Source: Comamonadaceae bacterium ALPHA2B
GTDB lineage: Bacteria; Pseudomonadota; Gammaproteobacteria; Burkholderiales; Burkholderiaceae_C
DNA length: 64,000 bases
Direction: 5' to 3'
NCBI GenBank assembly: GCA_005503065.1
Contig: SCOE01000001.1
Location: 310,001-374,000 of the forward strand
Part shown: positions 39,749-48,822 of the stretch, piece after piece
Layout: each line of letters begins with the position of its first letter
Numbering within the stretch: position 1 is the stretch's first letter
Position numbers and translations under genes: made by a program
Notes under the pieces: model-generated
The model's database searches: none
What the model was told of the DNA's origin: nothing
What the model saw: only the letters and a program-made list of their open reading frames with translations

Positions 39749-39768
39749 ACCTGACCAAGAAGTCAGGT
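39749..39768. promoter_or_regulatory. Inverted repeat upstream of the MFS gene
   Basis: ACCTGAC-CAAGAA-GTCAGGT, a perfect 7-bp inverted repeat about 65 bp upstream of the MFS start and 24 bp past the stop of the thioredoxin-like gene. It could be an operator for the symporter or a terminator stem; no T tract follows. Confidence 0.4.
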
Positions 39769-39791
39769 GCTTCGATGCGAAGGGTCTTGTG

Positions 39792-40505
39792 TCAGGTCTT
39801 GTACTTGATCGAGCAGCCGTAGGCCCGCGTGCTCGCCGCAGAGATCGGCTTGCCGCCGAAGGCCTCGCCCAGCGCTTGGTTCACGTAGTTGGTGGCCTGC
39901 TTGATGTCGTCGGCGCGCGCGGAGGCGATGCTGTCGATGCCGCCGGCGTACACCAGCATGCCCTGGGGATCGATGATGAAGATGTGCGGCGTGGTCCGCG
40001 CGCCATAGGCCTGGCCGATGACGCCGTCCTCGTCCATCAGCACGGCCGTCGCGGCGGCCGAATGCTCCTTCATCCAGGCCGACAGCTTCTCGGGTGCCAG
40101 GTAGTCGCTCGCAGCGCGCTCGGTCGAGTTCACGGCCAGCCAGACCACGCCCTTGGCGGTGGCGGCCTTCTGGGTCGCGGGCATGTTGCCGCTGCCGTAG
40201 TGCTTGCGCACGAAGGGGCAGCCGGGGTTGGTCCATTCGAGCACCACGTACTTGCCGGCGAAGTCGGACAGCTTGTGGCGCTGGCCGGCGGTGTCGACGG
40301 CGACGAAGTCGGGCGCGGGCTGGCCCACCGCCGGCGCGGCGTGGGCGGGCGTGCTGATCAGCATGCTCGCGCCCAGCGCCATGGCGGCGGCCATCACGGC
40401 GCGGCGCGAGGCGCGGGACAGTGCGGCGCGCGCGGCCCGCACGTTGTTCTGGGCGGCGCGCAGCGATCGCGCACCGGCGTTGGACGACGACGTTTCGGTC
40501 GACAT
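39792..40505 (-). CDS. Exported thioredoxin-like/redoxin protein
   Basis: A 237-residue precursor with a long N-terminal region and a hydrophobic segment (AVMAAAMALGASMLISTPAHA) that looks like a signal peptide. The AhpC/TSA-type fold follows: VGQPAPDFVAVDTAGQRHKL, then WTNPGCPFVRKHYGSGNMPA with one Cys where thioredoxins have CxxC. A second Cys near the end (AYGCSIKYK) is conserved in this group as I know it. ATG at 40505 with AGGAG nine bases upstream. It lies before dsbD in the same direction, so a role in periplasmic thiol chemistry is inferred. Confidence 0.82.
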   Translation of the reverse strand: MSTETSSSNAGARSLRAAQNNVRAARAALSRASRRAVMAAAMALGASMLISTPAHAAPAVGQPAPDFVAVDTAGQRHKLSDFAGKYVVLEWTNPGCPFVRKHYGSGNMPATQKAATAKGVVWLAVNSTERAASDYLAPEKLSAWMKEHSAAATAVLMDEDGVIGQAYGARTTPHIFIIDPQGMLVYAGGIDSIASARADDIKQATNYVNQALGEAFGGKPISAASTRAYGCSIKYKT

Positions 40506-40687
40506 GTCGGTTGGAGCTCCTGTGGCTGGAGGAGCGCGCCCGGTGCCGGCCTGGATGGCGGTTGGCGATGGGCGCGGCTCCGTTGAAATTCGAGCAACGG
40601 CCACAGCTTAGAACGCTTTGTTCAAGCCCTTGCGACAACCCGTATCCAGACGGGGTCTTGGCGCGCGCGGCAGCGCGTGGCCGGGAT

Positions 40688-42922
40688 TCAGAGCCCGGCC
40701 AGCGCCGTCTTCACGTCGCCGGGCGACAGCAGCTCGCTCAGCACCACCGGCGGCTTGCCGGGCGCGGCCAGCACGTACAGCGGCACCCCGCTGCGGCCCA
40801 GCGTGCCGAGCGCGGCGGTGATCGCCGGGTCGCGCCGCGTCCAGTCGGCGCGCAGCAGCGCCACGCCGCGGCGGTCGAAATCGGCCAGCACGGCGCTGTC
40901 CGTGAGCGTGGTGCGCTTGTTGACCTGGCAGGTCACGCACCAGGCCGCGGTGAAGTCGATGAACACCGGCCGGCCTTCGCCGTGCAGTTGCGCCACGCGC
41001 TCGGTCGACCAGGGCTGCCAACGCTCGCCTGCCTGCGCCGCCACCGGCGGCGCGGCAGGCTGCTGCACCACGTTCGGCCCCAGGACGGCGATCAGCGCGG
41101 CAAAGCCGGCCAGCGACAGCGCCGCCAGCACGACGCGCGTGCGCCCGCGCAGCGTGAAGGCCCAGACCACGGCCGCGCCCGCCACCAGCAGGCCCAGCAG
41201 TGCGGCTGCGCCGTCGATGCCGCTCTGCTGCCCCAGCACCCACACCAGCCAGGCCACGACCGCGAACATCGGGAAGGCCATGACACGGCGCAGCGTGTCC
41301 ATCCACGGCCCGGGGCGCGGCAGCAGGCGCGCGACGGCGGGCACGAAGCCGGCCACCAGGTAGGGCAGCGCCAGGCCGAAGCCCAGCATGGCGAACAACA
41401 GCAGGGCCTGCGCGGCGGGCAGGCCGATCGCCAGGCCCATCGAGGCGCCCATGAAGGGCGCGGTGCAGGGCGAGGCGACGACCACCGCCAGCACGCCCGA
41501 AAGGAAATCGTTGGCGATCGGATGCTTCACCTGCGCCGAACACACGGACGCCGGCGCGAGCATGCGGACCTCGAACATGCCCGCCAAGTTCAGGCCAATG
41601 GCGGTGAACAGCGCCGCCAGCACCGCGACCACCACCGGCGACTGCAGCTGGAAGCCCCAGCCCAGTTGCGCCCCCATCGCCCGAAAGGCCAGCATGGCGG
41701 CCCCGAGCGCGAGGAAGGAGGCCAGCACGCCCGCGGTGTAGGCCAGCGCAGCCTTGCGGTGGCCCTTGCAGTCGTCGCCCTGGCGCGCGAAGCCCAGCAC
41801 CTTGATGGCCAGCACGGGGAACACGCAGGGCATCAGGTTGAGCAGCAGGCCGCCCACCACCGCACCCAGCAGGGCGGCCCAGAAGGCGGCGCTCGTCACC
41901 TGCGCCGGCGCCGCGGCCGCCGCAGCGTTGCTGTCCAGCGCGGCCTGCAGTTCGGGCGACACGGTCGCGCGCGGGGCCGTGCTCGGCCAGGTGCCCGACA
42001 CCGGCGCCTCGGCACGCCAGCCGACCGACCGGCCTTCGGCTTCGGCCGCGCGGCGGTCGTCGCCGTCCAGCGCCAGCACGATCGGCATCGCGGCGGGGCT
42101 GGCGGCGCGCTGCTCGGCCAGCGGGAGGGTGGCGGTCCACACGCCGTCCGCCCAGCGCTGCGTCCAGTCCTGGCCCGACACGGCGCCGTTGCGGATCACC
42201 TCGCCGGTCTCGGGGAAGAAAGCCAGCGTCTTGCCGACCGCGGCCGCGGGCAGGCCGGCCACGCGCACAGTCAACTGCTGGCCTTCGACCGTGACGGAGG
42301 CCGTGCCGTCCTGGCCCAGCGCCGCGGGGCGGGCGGCGAGGGCGCGGTCGAACTCGCCGGCATGCATCGCCGTGGAGCCCTGCGCGGGCAACTGCAACGT
42401 GAACTCGCCCTCTTCGGGAATGCACTCCTTGCGGCACACCAGCCAGGACGCCGACAGCTTGACCGGCACGGTGGCCGCCCCGGCCAGCGGCACCGGCGGC
42501 TTGAAGTTCTCGGCCACCTGCACCGGCACGGGCAGCAGCACGGTGTTCTCGTAGCCGTAATTGGCCAGGTTGCCGATCGGGATCTTGTGCGGCGTCGGCC
42601 AGTCGATGTCGCCCGCCACCAGGCCGGCCGGCAGCGCCCAGCGGAATTCGGTCGGCAGGCCGGAGTCGCCGGCGTTCTTCCAGTAGGTGTGCCACTCGGG
42701 CTGGTGGGCGATCTGCAGGCCCAGCCACACCGTGGCGCCGGGCGTCAGGCCCTGCGGCGCCTGGGCCAGCAGCTCGGCCCGCACGTGCGGCGTCGTGACG
42801 ACCGCGCTGCCCGCCGCGTTTTGCGAGCCCAATTGGGCTGCAGCCGGCATGGAGGCTACGGCGGCAGCTATCAAAAAAGGAGCGGCCAGCCAGGCGGTCA
42901 GGGACAAGGTGCGGGGGCGCAT
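40688..42922 (-). CDS. dsbD: Thiol:disulfide interchange protein DsbD
   Basis: Carries electrons from cytoplasmic thioredoxin to periplasmic thiol proteins. The 744-residue precursor has an N-terminal periplasmic domain (Cys pair LVCRKECIPEEG), a central domain of about eight helices with the redox cysteines in NLMPCVFPVLAIKVLG and VVVASPCTAPFMGASMG, and a C-terminal thioredoxin domain with AAWCVTCQVNKRT. The ATG at 42922 gives MRPRTLSLTAWLAAPFLIAA; an ATG-like start 10 codons upstream is possible. The FLIAA core of the signal peptide is encoded by a dispersed repeat. Confidence 0.93.
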   Translation of the reverse strand: MRPRTLSLTAWLAAPFLIAAAVASMPAAAQLGSQNAAGSAVVTTPHVRAELLAQAPQGLTPGATVWLGLQIAHQPEWHTYWKNAGDSGLPTEFRWALPAGLVAGDIDWPTPHKIPIGNLANYGYENTVLLPVPVQVAENFKPPVPLAGAATVPVKLSASWLVCRKECIPEEGEFTLQLPAQGSTAMHAGEFDRALAARPAALGQDGTASVTVEGQQLTVRVAGLPAAAVGKTLAFFPETGEVIRNGAVSGQDWTQRWADGVWTATLPLAEQRAASPAAMPIVLALDGDDRRAAEAEGRSVGWRAEAPVSGTWPSTAPRATVSPELQAALDSNAAAAAAPAQVTSAAFWAALLGAVVGGLLLNLMPCVFPVLAIKVLGFARQGDDCKGHRKAALAYTAGVLASFLALGAAMLAFRAMGAQLGWGFQLQSPVVVAVLAALFTAIGLNLAGMFEVRMLAPASVCSAQVKHPIANDFLSGVLAVVVASPCTAPFMGASMGLAIGLPAAQALLLFAMLGFGLALPYLVAGFVPAVARLLPRPGPWMDTLRRVMAFPMFAVVAWLVWVLGQQSGIDGAAALLGLLVAGAAVVWAFTLRGRTRVVLAALSLAGFAALIAVLGPNVVQQPAAPPVAAQAGERWQPWSTERVAQLHGEGRPVFIDFTAAWCVTCQVNKRTTLTDSAVLADFDRRGVALLRADWTRRDPAITAALGTLGRSGVPLYVLAAPGKPPVVLSELLSPGDVKTALAGL
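42829..42884 (+). repeat. Dispersed palindromic repeat, copy 8 (inside the dsbD signal peptide)
   Basis: CCAATTGGGCTGCAGCC, then GGCGGCAGCTATCAAAAAAG and GAGC. Read on the minus strand the block TTTTTTGATAGCTGCC encodes FLIAA of the DsbD signal peptide, in the same frame as in the lipoprotein at 30344. Confidence 0.65.
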
Positions 42923-42968
42923 GCGGCGGGTCGGAGCAGGGGAGGGGCGCAAAGTTCCGGTTGGGGGC

Positions 42969-43715
42969 TCAGGAGGCCCACCCCAGGACCACCCTGCGGG
43001 TGGTCGCGCTCTTCTTCTCTATCTTGGTCACCAGCACGGCGCCGATCTCCTGGGTGTTGGCCACGTGCGTGCCGCCGCAGGGCTGCAGGTCGATCGGCGA
43101 CTCGCCACCGCCGATGCGGATGGTGCGCACGGTGCCGCTGCCGCGCGGCGGCTGCACGCTCATGCTCTTGACCAGCGTCGGGTTGGCGTCGAGTTCGGCG
43201 TCCGTGATGGCGCCCACCGTCAGGGCGTGCGCCTCGCCGACGAGGCGCGCCAGGCCCTGCGTCAGCAGGTCCTTGTCGAGCGGATCGGTCATGTGGAAAT
43301 CGAGCCGGGCGTACTCGGGCGTGATCGAGCAGCCGTTGACCGGCTGCGCGACCAGGTGGCACAGCAGGTGGGTGGCGGTGTGGAAGCGCATCAGCCGGTG
43401 GCGGCGCTCCCAGTCGATCCGCGCGGTGACGGTGTCGCCGGCGGTCAGTCGCCCGAGCTGCGCCTCCTGCCCGGGGGCGGGCACATGGACGATCTCGGCG
43501 GTGGGCCGGCCCTCGGCATCCTTGCCCTTGCGGGTGTCGGCGATCGCGAGTTCGGCGCCGTCGGCCAGCCGCAGCACGCCCGCGTCGCCCGCCTGTCCGC
43601 CGCCCAGCGGGTAGAAGACCGTGCGGTCCAGCACCACGCCGTCGGCATCGGCGCGCAGCACGCGTGCCTCGCAGTCGCGCAGGTAGGCATCGGTGCGGAA
43701 CAGGTCGAGCGTCAT
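42969..43715 (-). CDS. Alanyl-tRNA editing protein AlaX
   Basis: Deacylates mischarged Ser- or Gly-tRNA-Ala in trans. The 248-residue protein matches the editing and C-terminal zinc parts of alanyl-tRNA synthetase: zinc site RFHTATHLLCHLV (HxxxH) and LQPCGGTHVANT. It has no aminoacylation domain. The ATG at 43715 (MTLDLFRTDAYLRD) fits family starts. It is 46 bp upstream of dsbD. Confidence 0.9.
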   Translation of the reverse strand: MTLDLFRTDAYLRDCEARVLRADADGVVLDRTVFYPLGGGQAGDAGVLRLADGAELAIADTRKGKDAEGRPTAEIVHVPAPGQEAQLGRLTAGDTVTARIDWERRHRLMRFHTATHLLCHLVAQPVNGCSITPEYARLDFHMTDPLDKDLLTQGLARLVGEAHALTVGAITDAELDANPTLVKSMSVQPPRGSGTVRTIRIGGGESPIDLQPCGGTHVANTQEIGAVLVTKIEKKSATTRRVVLGWAS

Positions 43716-43843
43716 CGGGGGATGAAAAGGGGAGCCAGCCGGCATGGTAGTCGCGCACGGCCGGACGGGCCGGCGGACGACAGGACAACCCGTCGCGGCG
43801 CAGGATGATCGCGGCTGTGATCCCATCCCTCCGGAGACTCCCG

Positions 43844-45190
43844 ATGCCCCTTGCCGCCGCCCTTCCCCGATCCCGGCTGGCCGTCCTCGCGCTCGGCGCG
43901 GGCCTGCTGCTTGCCGGTTGCGGCGAGACCGCGCGGCTGCCTTTCGAGGCCGGCACCGGCCCCAACCCGCAGCTGCCGCCGCCGAACAAGACGCTGATCC
44001 CCACCGTGCACATCGCCAAGGCGGTGGGCTGGACCGACACCGCCGGTCCCACGGCGCCGCCGGGCTTCAAGGTCACGGCCCTGGCCCGCGGGCTGGACCA
44101 TCCGCGCTGGGTCTACACCCTGCCCAACGGCGACGTGCTGGTGGCCGAGAGCAACAAGCCCGCCGCCCAGGCCGAGACACCGCCGGGCCTGTGGGACCGC
44201 ATTCGCCGCAAGGCCATGAACGCGGTGATGAAGCGCGCCGGGGCCGGCGTGCCCAGCGCCGACCGCATCACCCTGCTGCGCGACACCAACGGCGACGGCG
44301 TGGCCGACGTGCGCACCGTGTTCGCCAGTGGCCTGACCTCGCCCTACGGCATGGCGCTGGTGGGCAAGGAGCTCTTCGTCGCCAACGCCGATGCGCTGGT
44401 CAAGCTGCCCTACGCCGAGGGCCAGACCCAGGCCGGCGGCGCGCCGGTGAAGGTGACCGACCTGCCCGCCGGCATCAACCACCACTGGACCAAGAACGTG
44501 ATCGCCAGCGGCGACGGCAGCAAGCTGTACGTCACGGTGGGATCGAACAGCAACGTGGGCGAGAACGGCCTGCCCGCCGAAGAGGGCCGCGCGGCCATCT
44601 GGGAGGTGGACCCGAAGACCGGCGCCAAGCGCCTCTTCGCCACCGGCCTGCGCAACCCCAACGGCCTGGGCTGGGAGCCGGACACGCAGGTGCTGTGGAC
44701 GGTGGTCAACGAGCGCGACGAGATCGGCAGCGACCTCGTGCCCGACTACCTCACCTCGGTCAAGGACGGCGCCTTCTACGGCTGGCCCTGGAGCTACTGG
44801 GGCGGCGTGGTCGACGTGCGCGTGCAGCCGCAGCGGCCCGACCTGGTCGCCAAGGCGATTGCGCCCGACTACGCGCTGGGCACGCACGTCGCGCCGCTGG
44901 GGCTGGCGTTCTCGAACGCGCGCGGCATGCCGCCGGAGTTCGCCAACGGCGCCTTCGTCGGCGAGCACGGCTCGTGGAACCGCAAGCCGGCCTCCGGCTA
45001 CAAGGTGGTGTTCGTGCCCTTCATCGGCGGCCGGCCCAGCGGCGCGCCGGTGGATTTCCTCACCGGCTTCCTGAATGCCGACGGGCAGGCGCAGGGCCGG
45101 CCGGTGGGCGTGGCGCTGGACAAGGCCGGAGCGCTGCTGGTGGCCGACGACGTCGGCAACGCGGTGTGGCGCGTGGCGCGCGCGCGGTGA
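43844..45190 (+). CDS. PQQ-dependent sugar dehydrogenase-like lipoprotein
   Basis: A 448-residue precursor with lipobox [10 protein letters not shown], followed by a six-bladed beta-propeller of the soluble glucose/sorbosone dehydrogenase type: [60 protein letters not shown] and [18 protein letters not shown]. It would act in the periplasm on a sugar or alcohol with a quinone cofactor; neither substrate nor cofactor is proven. The ATG at 43844 with CCGGAG seven bases upstream is preferred over 43805. Confidence 0.86.
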   Translation: MPLAAALPRSRLAVLALGAGLLLAGCGETARLPFEAGTGPNPQLPPPNKTLIPTVHIAKAVGWTDTAGPTAPPGFKVTALARGLDHPRWVYTLPNGDVLVAESNKPAAQAETPPGLWDRIRRKAMNAVMKRAGAGVPSADRITLLRDTNGDGVADVRTVFASGLTSPYGMALVGKELFVANADALVKLPYAEGQTQAGGAPVKVTDLPAGINHHWTKNVIASGDGSKLYVTVGSNSNVGENGLPAEEGRAAIWEVDPKTGAKRLFATGLRNPNGLGWEPDTQVLWTVVNERDEIGSDLVPDYLTSVKDGAFYGWPWSYWGGVVDVRVQPQRPDLVAKAIAPDYALGTHVAPLGLAFSNARGMPPEFANGAFVGEHGSWNRKPASGYKVVFVPFIGGRPSGAPVDFLTGFLNADGQAQGRPVGVALDKAGALLVADDVGNAVWRVARAR

Positions 45191-45290
45191 AGCGGCGTGC
45201 CGCCCGCCGCGCGAGGCGCCGTGGGACGGTCTGTAGACTTTGATGCCAACGGTGCGGCCGCCGACGGGGCCGCGCCCAGGGAGTCGTCTG

Positions 45291-45608
45291 ATGTTTTCTT
45301 CGTTCTGGAGCGTCCTGTTGATGGGCGCCGCGGTCCTGGCCCTCGGGGTTGCCGCCTTCCTGCTCTTGCGTGAGCGCCTGCTGAACAGCGGCCGCACCCG
45401 GACCGTGGCGATGGTGCGCCGCCGCCGGGAACTGACCGAACGCCTGCACGAGCTCGCCGGTGAGAGCGGTGGCAGCGAGCTGGCGCGCCTGGAGGCGCGC
45501 CGCCAGGGCGACGCCAGCACCAGCATCCCGGTGCTCGAGGCCGCCATCGCCCGCGCAGAGCGCCAGTTGGCGCGCGAGCGCGAAACCGCCGCCCAGCGCC
45601 TGCGCTGA
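45291..45608 (+). CDS. Small membrane-anchored coiled-coil protein
   Basis: A 105-residue protein with one N-terminal membrane helix (about residues 7-25, WSVLLMGAAVLALGVAAFLL) followed by a charged helical segment rich in Arg and Glu (about 35-105) that looks like a coiled coil. The ATG has AGGGAG seven bases upstream. No family recognised. It stands between the dehydrogenase and creatininase genes, all on the plus strand. Confidence 0.68.
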   Translation: MFSSFWSVLLMGAAVLALGVAAFLLLRERLLNSGRTRTVAMVRRRRELTERLHELAGESGGSELARLEARRQGDASTSIPVLEAAIARAERQLARERETAAQRLR

Positions 45609-45632
45609 ACGGTCGCGGCCTAAGATGCCGCC

Positions 45633-46466
45633 ATGGCCGCCGCAGCTCCCCACGCCTCCCCTACCCGCCGCTTCTGGGCCGAACTCGGCACCCGCGACTT
45701 CGCCGCGCTCGATCCGGCCGCCACCGTGGCGGTGCTGCCGCTGGGTGCCACCGAGCAGCACGGCCCGCACCTTCCATTGGGTGTCGACACGCTGCTGGCC
45801 GACGGCATCGTGCGCGCCACGCTGCCGCTGCTGCCGGCCGAACTGCCGGCGCTCTTCCTGCCGACCCAGCCCGTGGGACTCAGCCCGGAACACGCACGCT
45901 TTCCCGGCACGCTCACCCTGTCGTCCGAGACGGTGATGCGGCTGTGGAAGGAGATCGGCGCCGGCGTCGCGCGCGCCGGGCTGCGCAAGCTGGTGCTGTT
46001 CAATGCCCACGGCGGGCATGTCGGCGCCATGGACATCGTGGCGCGCGAGCTGCGCGAGTCGCACGACCTGCTGGTCTACAGCGTGAGCTGGTTCCACCTG
46101 CCGCTGGTCGACGCCGGCGGGCAGCCGCTGGCGACTGAGCGCTTCGACGTGCACGCCGGCGAGTCCGAGACGGCCCTCATGCTGGCCCTGGCGCCCGAGC
46201 TGGTGCGTGCCGAAGCGGCGGAGGACTTCCGGCCCAGCTCGGAGCAGCGGGCGCGCGAGTACCCCATCCTTGGCAACGGCCGCAGCGCCAAGCTGGGCTG
46301 GGCCATGCAGGACTACCACCCGGCCGGAGCCGCCGGGAACGCGGCCGCCGCCACGGCCGAGCAGGGCCGGGCGTGGCTCGACGCCGCGGCGCGTGCCTTC
46401 GCGGCGCTGCTGGCCGAAGTGTCGCGACTGCCGCTGTCGACGCTGGCCGACGATCCGGTGCGATGA
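45633..46466 (+). CDS. Creatininase-family amidohydrolase
   Basis: A 277-residue metal-dependent amidohydrolase. The metal and active-site signatures are present: LPLGATEQHGPHLPLGVD, FNAHGGHVGAMD and DVHAGESETALML. The family includes creatinine amidohydrolase and enzymes of riboflavin/F420 and mycofactocin pathways; no such pathway gene is nearby, so the substrate is unknown. It is followed by a dispersed repeat whose hairpin plus a T6 run can serve as terminator. Confidence 0.9.
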   Translation: MAAAAPHASPTRRFWAELGTRDFAALDPAATVAVLPLGATEQHGPHLPLGVDTLLADGIVRATLPLLPAELPALFLPTQPVGLSPEHARFPGTLTLSSETVMRLWKEIGAGVARAGLRKLVLFNAHGGHVGAMDIVARELRESHDLLVYSVSWFHLPLVDAGGQPLATERFDVHAGESETALMLALAPELVRAEAAEDFRPSSEQRAREYPILGNGRSAKLGWAMQDYHPAGAAGNAAAATAEQGRAWLDAAARAFAALLAEVSRLPLSTLADDPVR

Positions 46467-46474
46467 ATACACCG

Positions 46475-46540
46475 GTTTGCTATCTTTTCGATAGCTGATG
46501 GCGCCCAACGGACGGGCGCTGCGGGCATTTTTTGTTCTAA
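46475..46540 (-). repeat. Dispersed palindromic repeat, copy 9
   Basis: TTTGCTATCTTTTCGATAGC (46477-46495) holds the palindrome; then GCGCCC-AACGGAC-GGGCGC and TGCGGGCATTTTTTG. The hairpin followed by T6 could end the creatininase transcript. The 5' block is identical to copy 10 at 50846. Confidence 0.85.
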
Positions 46541-46544
46541 AGCC

Positions 46545-47168
46545 TCAGCCGGCCACCGCCGGCGCACCGCCCGCGAGCGGAATCTTTCCGTCGGGTCGTT
46601 CGTAGGTGCCGATCAGCAGGCCGCTGGCCAGCGCGCGTTCGCGCACCGCGTCCAGCACCTCGTCGCGCCCCGGCGTGTCGGAGAAGGGTGGCCCTTCGGC
46701 CAGCGCATAGAGCTGGAAGGCATAGCGGTGCACGCCGTGCCCGGGCGGCGGGTCGGGCGGCAGCCAGGCGGTCTGGAGGTAGGAGTTGCGGCCCACGTGC
46801 ATCGCATCCGGAGCGGCACCTTCGCCCTCCGCCAGCGCATCCTCGGCCAGGGCACCGTCGCCCGGCGGCAGGTCGACGGCGATCGCATGCACCAGCGGGC
46901 TGGGCGTTGGCGAGTCGGCGTCCTCCACGATCAGCACCAGCGAGCGCGCCTCGGCCGGGACGCCGGTCCACGACAGCGGCGGAGACACGCCCTCGCCGTC
47001 GGCGGTGTAGCGCGCCGGGATCGGCGCGTGGTCGGCGAAGGCGAGGCTGGCCAGCTGCAGCGTGCCGTGGCCCGCGCGCAGGCCCAGCGTGTTGAAGGCG
47101 ATCTCGTCCAGCCCGGCGCGCACGCCGGACAGCACGTGGCCCACCACTTCAGGGAGTTTCTCGAGCAT
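46545..47168 (-). CDS. YbhB/YbcL (Raf kinase inhibitor-like) protein
   Basis: A 207-residue protein of the phosphatidylethanolamine-binding fold: IPARYTADGEGVSPPLSWTGVPAEARSLVLIVEDADSP and GVHRYAFQLYAL are the family anion-pocket motifs. Bacterial members have no settled function. About 45 residues precede the domain. It is divergent from the KaiC-like gene, with 112 bp between them. Confidence 0.85.
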   Translation of the reverse strand: MLEKLPEVVGHVLSGVRAGLDEIAFNTLGLRAGHGTLQLASLAFADHAPIPARYTADGEGVSPPLSWTGVPAEARSLVLIVEDADSPTPSPLVHAIAVDLPPGDGALAEDALAEGEGAAPDAMHVGRNSYLQTAWLPPDPPPGHGVHRYAFQLYALAEGPPFSDTPGRDEVLDAVRERALASGLLIGTYERPDGKIPLAGGAPAVAG

Positions 47169-47280
47169 GGCGACCACATTAGCCGCCCGCCGCCCACGCG
47201 CTTGTAGGACGTTGGGTGACACGCCATGCCGCGCGCCGCCCCCAGAATCCGCGTGAACCCAGGAGATGCCAGGAGAAGCC

Positions 47281-48819
47281 ATGCCTCTTACTTCCGCGCC
47301 GGCGAGGCCCCAGGCGCGCGCGACCACCGGCATCGCCGGGCTCGACAACGTGCTGGGCGGCGGCCTGCCGCGCGGCCACCTGTACCTGGTCGAGGGTTCG
47401 CCGGGAGCCGGCAAGACCACGCTGGGCCTGCAGTTCCTGCTCGATGGCCGGGGACGCGGCGAATCCGGCGTGTACATCACCCTGTCGGAGACCCGGACCG
47501 AACTGGCGTTGGTGGCCGACTCGCACGGATGGTCGCTGGACGGCATGGAAATCTTCGAACTGGTGAGCGAAGAGGGCCTGTCGCCCGACGCCGAGCAGTC
47601 GATCCTCTACCCCTCCGAAGTCGAACTGGGCGAAACCACCCGTGCCGTCATGGACACCGTGCGCCGGCAGAAGCCCGATCGCGTGGTGTTCGACAGCCTG
47701 TCCGAGATGCGCCTGCTGGCGCAGGACCCGCTGCGCTACCGGCGGCAGATCCTCGCGCTCAAGCACTTCTTCGCCACCCAGGGCTGCACCGTGCTGATGC
47801 TCGACGACCTCAGTGGCAGCCAGGGCCAGGGCGACCTGCAACTGCACAGCATCGCGCACGGTGTGCTGGCGCTGGACCAGTCGATGGCCGACTACGGCCC
47901 GGTGCGCCGGCACCTGCGCATCGTGAAGATGCGCGGCGTGCGCTACCGCGGCGGCGAGCACGACCTGGCGCTGGACACCGGCGGCCTGAGCGTCTTCCCG
48001 CGCCTGATCGCGGCCGAGCACCGCAGCGACTTCGAGTCCTCGTTCGTCTCCACCGGCACGCCGGCGCTGGACGCGCTGCTGGGCGGCGGGCTCTCGCGCG
48101 GCAGCAACACCCTCTTCATCGGCCCCTCGGGCGTGGGCAAGACCACCACGGCGGCGTCGGCCGTCACGGCCGCGCTGGGGCGCGGCGAGCGCGTCGTGTA
48201 CTACATCTTCGACGAGGGCCTGGGCACGCTGCTGCACCGCTGCCGCGCACTGAACCTGCCGCTGGAGCGCTACGTCGCCTCGGGCCAGCTGCAACTGCTG
48301 CCGCTGGACCCGGGCGAGATGTCGCCGGGCCAGTTCTCGAACATGGTGCGCCATGCGGTCGAGCGCGACGGCGCCGGCATGGTGGTGATCGACAGCCTCA
48401 ACGCCTACATGCAGGCGATGCCCGGCGCCAAGTTCCTGCTGCTGCAGATGCACGAGCTGCTGAGCTACCTGAACCAGAAGGGCGTCGTCACCATCCTGGT
48501 CATGGGCCAGCACGGGCTCATCGGCGAAGGCCGCAACGACCTCGACCTGAGCTACCTGTCCGACGCCATCGTGCTGTTCCGCTTCTTCGAGGCGCACGGC
48601 CAACTGCTCAAGGCGGTGTCGGTGGTCAAGAGCCGCACCAGCCGGCACGAACTCACCATCCGCGAGTTCAGGCTCACCGAGGAGCACGGCGTCGAGGTCG
48701 GCGCTGCGCTGACGGACTTCCGCGGCGTGCTCAGCGGCGTGCCCTCGTACGACGGCGATGTCGAGCTGATGGGCGAAGCCGACCAACGCCGCCGCCTCCG
48801 CGGCGGCGCGAAAGCCTGA
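47281..48819 (+). CDS. KaiC-like tandem ATPase
   Basis: A 512-residue protein with two RecA/KaiC domains. Domain I (about 15-240) has Walker A GSPGAGKTTLGLQF and VVFDSLSEMR; domain II (about 255-480) has GPSGVGKTTTAAS and MVVIDSLNAYMQ. The domain II phosphosite reads LDLSYLSDAIVLF, so the cyanobacterial Ser-Thr pair (S431/T432) is S424-Y425 here. The catalytic Glu pairs are altered (SE in domain I, DE in domain II). The ATG at 47281 with AGGAGA five bases upstream is preferred over 47266. No kaiA or kaiB is nearby. The kinase gene starts three bases after its stop. Confidence 0.9.
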   Translation: MPLTSAPARPQARATTGIAGLDNVLGGGLPRGHLYLVEGSPGAGKTTLGLQFLLDGRGRGESGVYITLSETRTELALVADSHGWSLDGMEIFELVSEEGLSPDAEQSILYPSEVELGETTRAVMDTVRRQKPDRVVFDSLSEMRLLAQDPLRYRRQILALKHFFATQGCTVLMLDDLSGSQGQGDLQLHSIAHGVLALDQSMADYGPVRRHLRIVKMRGVRYRGGEHDLALDTGGLSVFPRLIAAEHRSDFESSFVSTGTPALDALLGGGLSRGSNTLFIGPSGVGKTTTAASAVTAALGRGERVVYYIFDEGLGTLLHRCRALNLPLERYVASGQLQLLPLDPGEMSPGQFSNMVRHAVERDGAGMVVIDSLNAYMQAMPGAKFLLLQMHELLSYLNQKGVVTILVMGQHGLIGEGRNDLDLSYLSDAIVLFRFFEAHGQLLKAVSVVKSRTSRHELTIREFRLTEEHGVEVGAALTDFRGVLSGVPSYDGDVELMGEADQRRRLRGGAKA

Positions 48820-48822
48820 GGC

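Noticed and set aside
43844-45190. A complete PQQ-dependent oxidation pathway
   Set aside because: No pqq biosynthesis genes or cytochrome partner are in the window, so only the propeller fold can be claimed.
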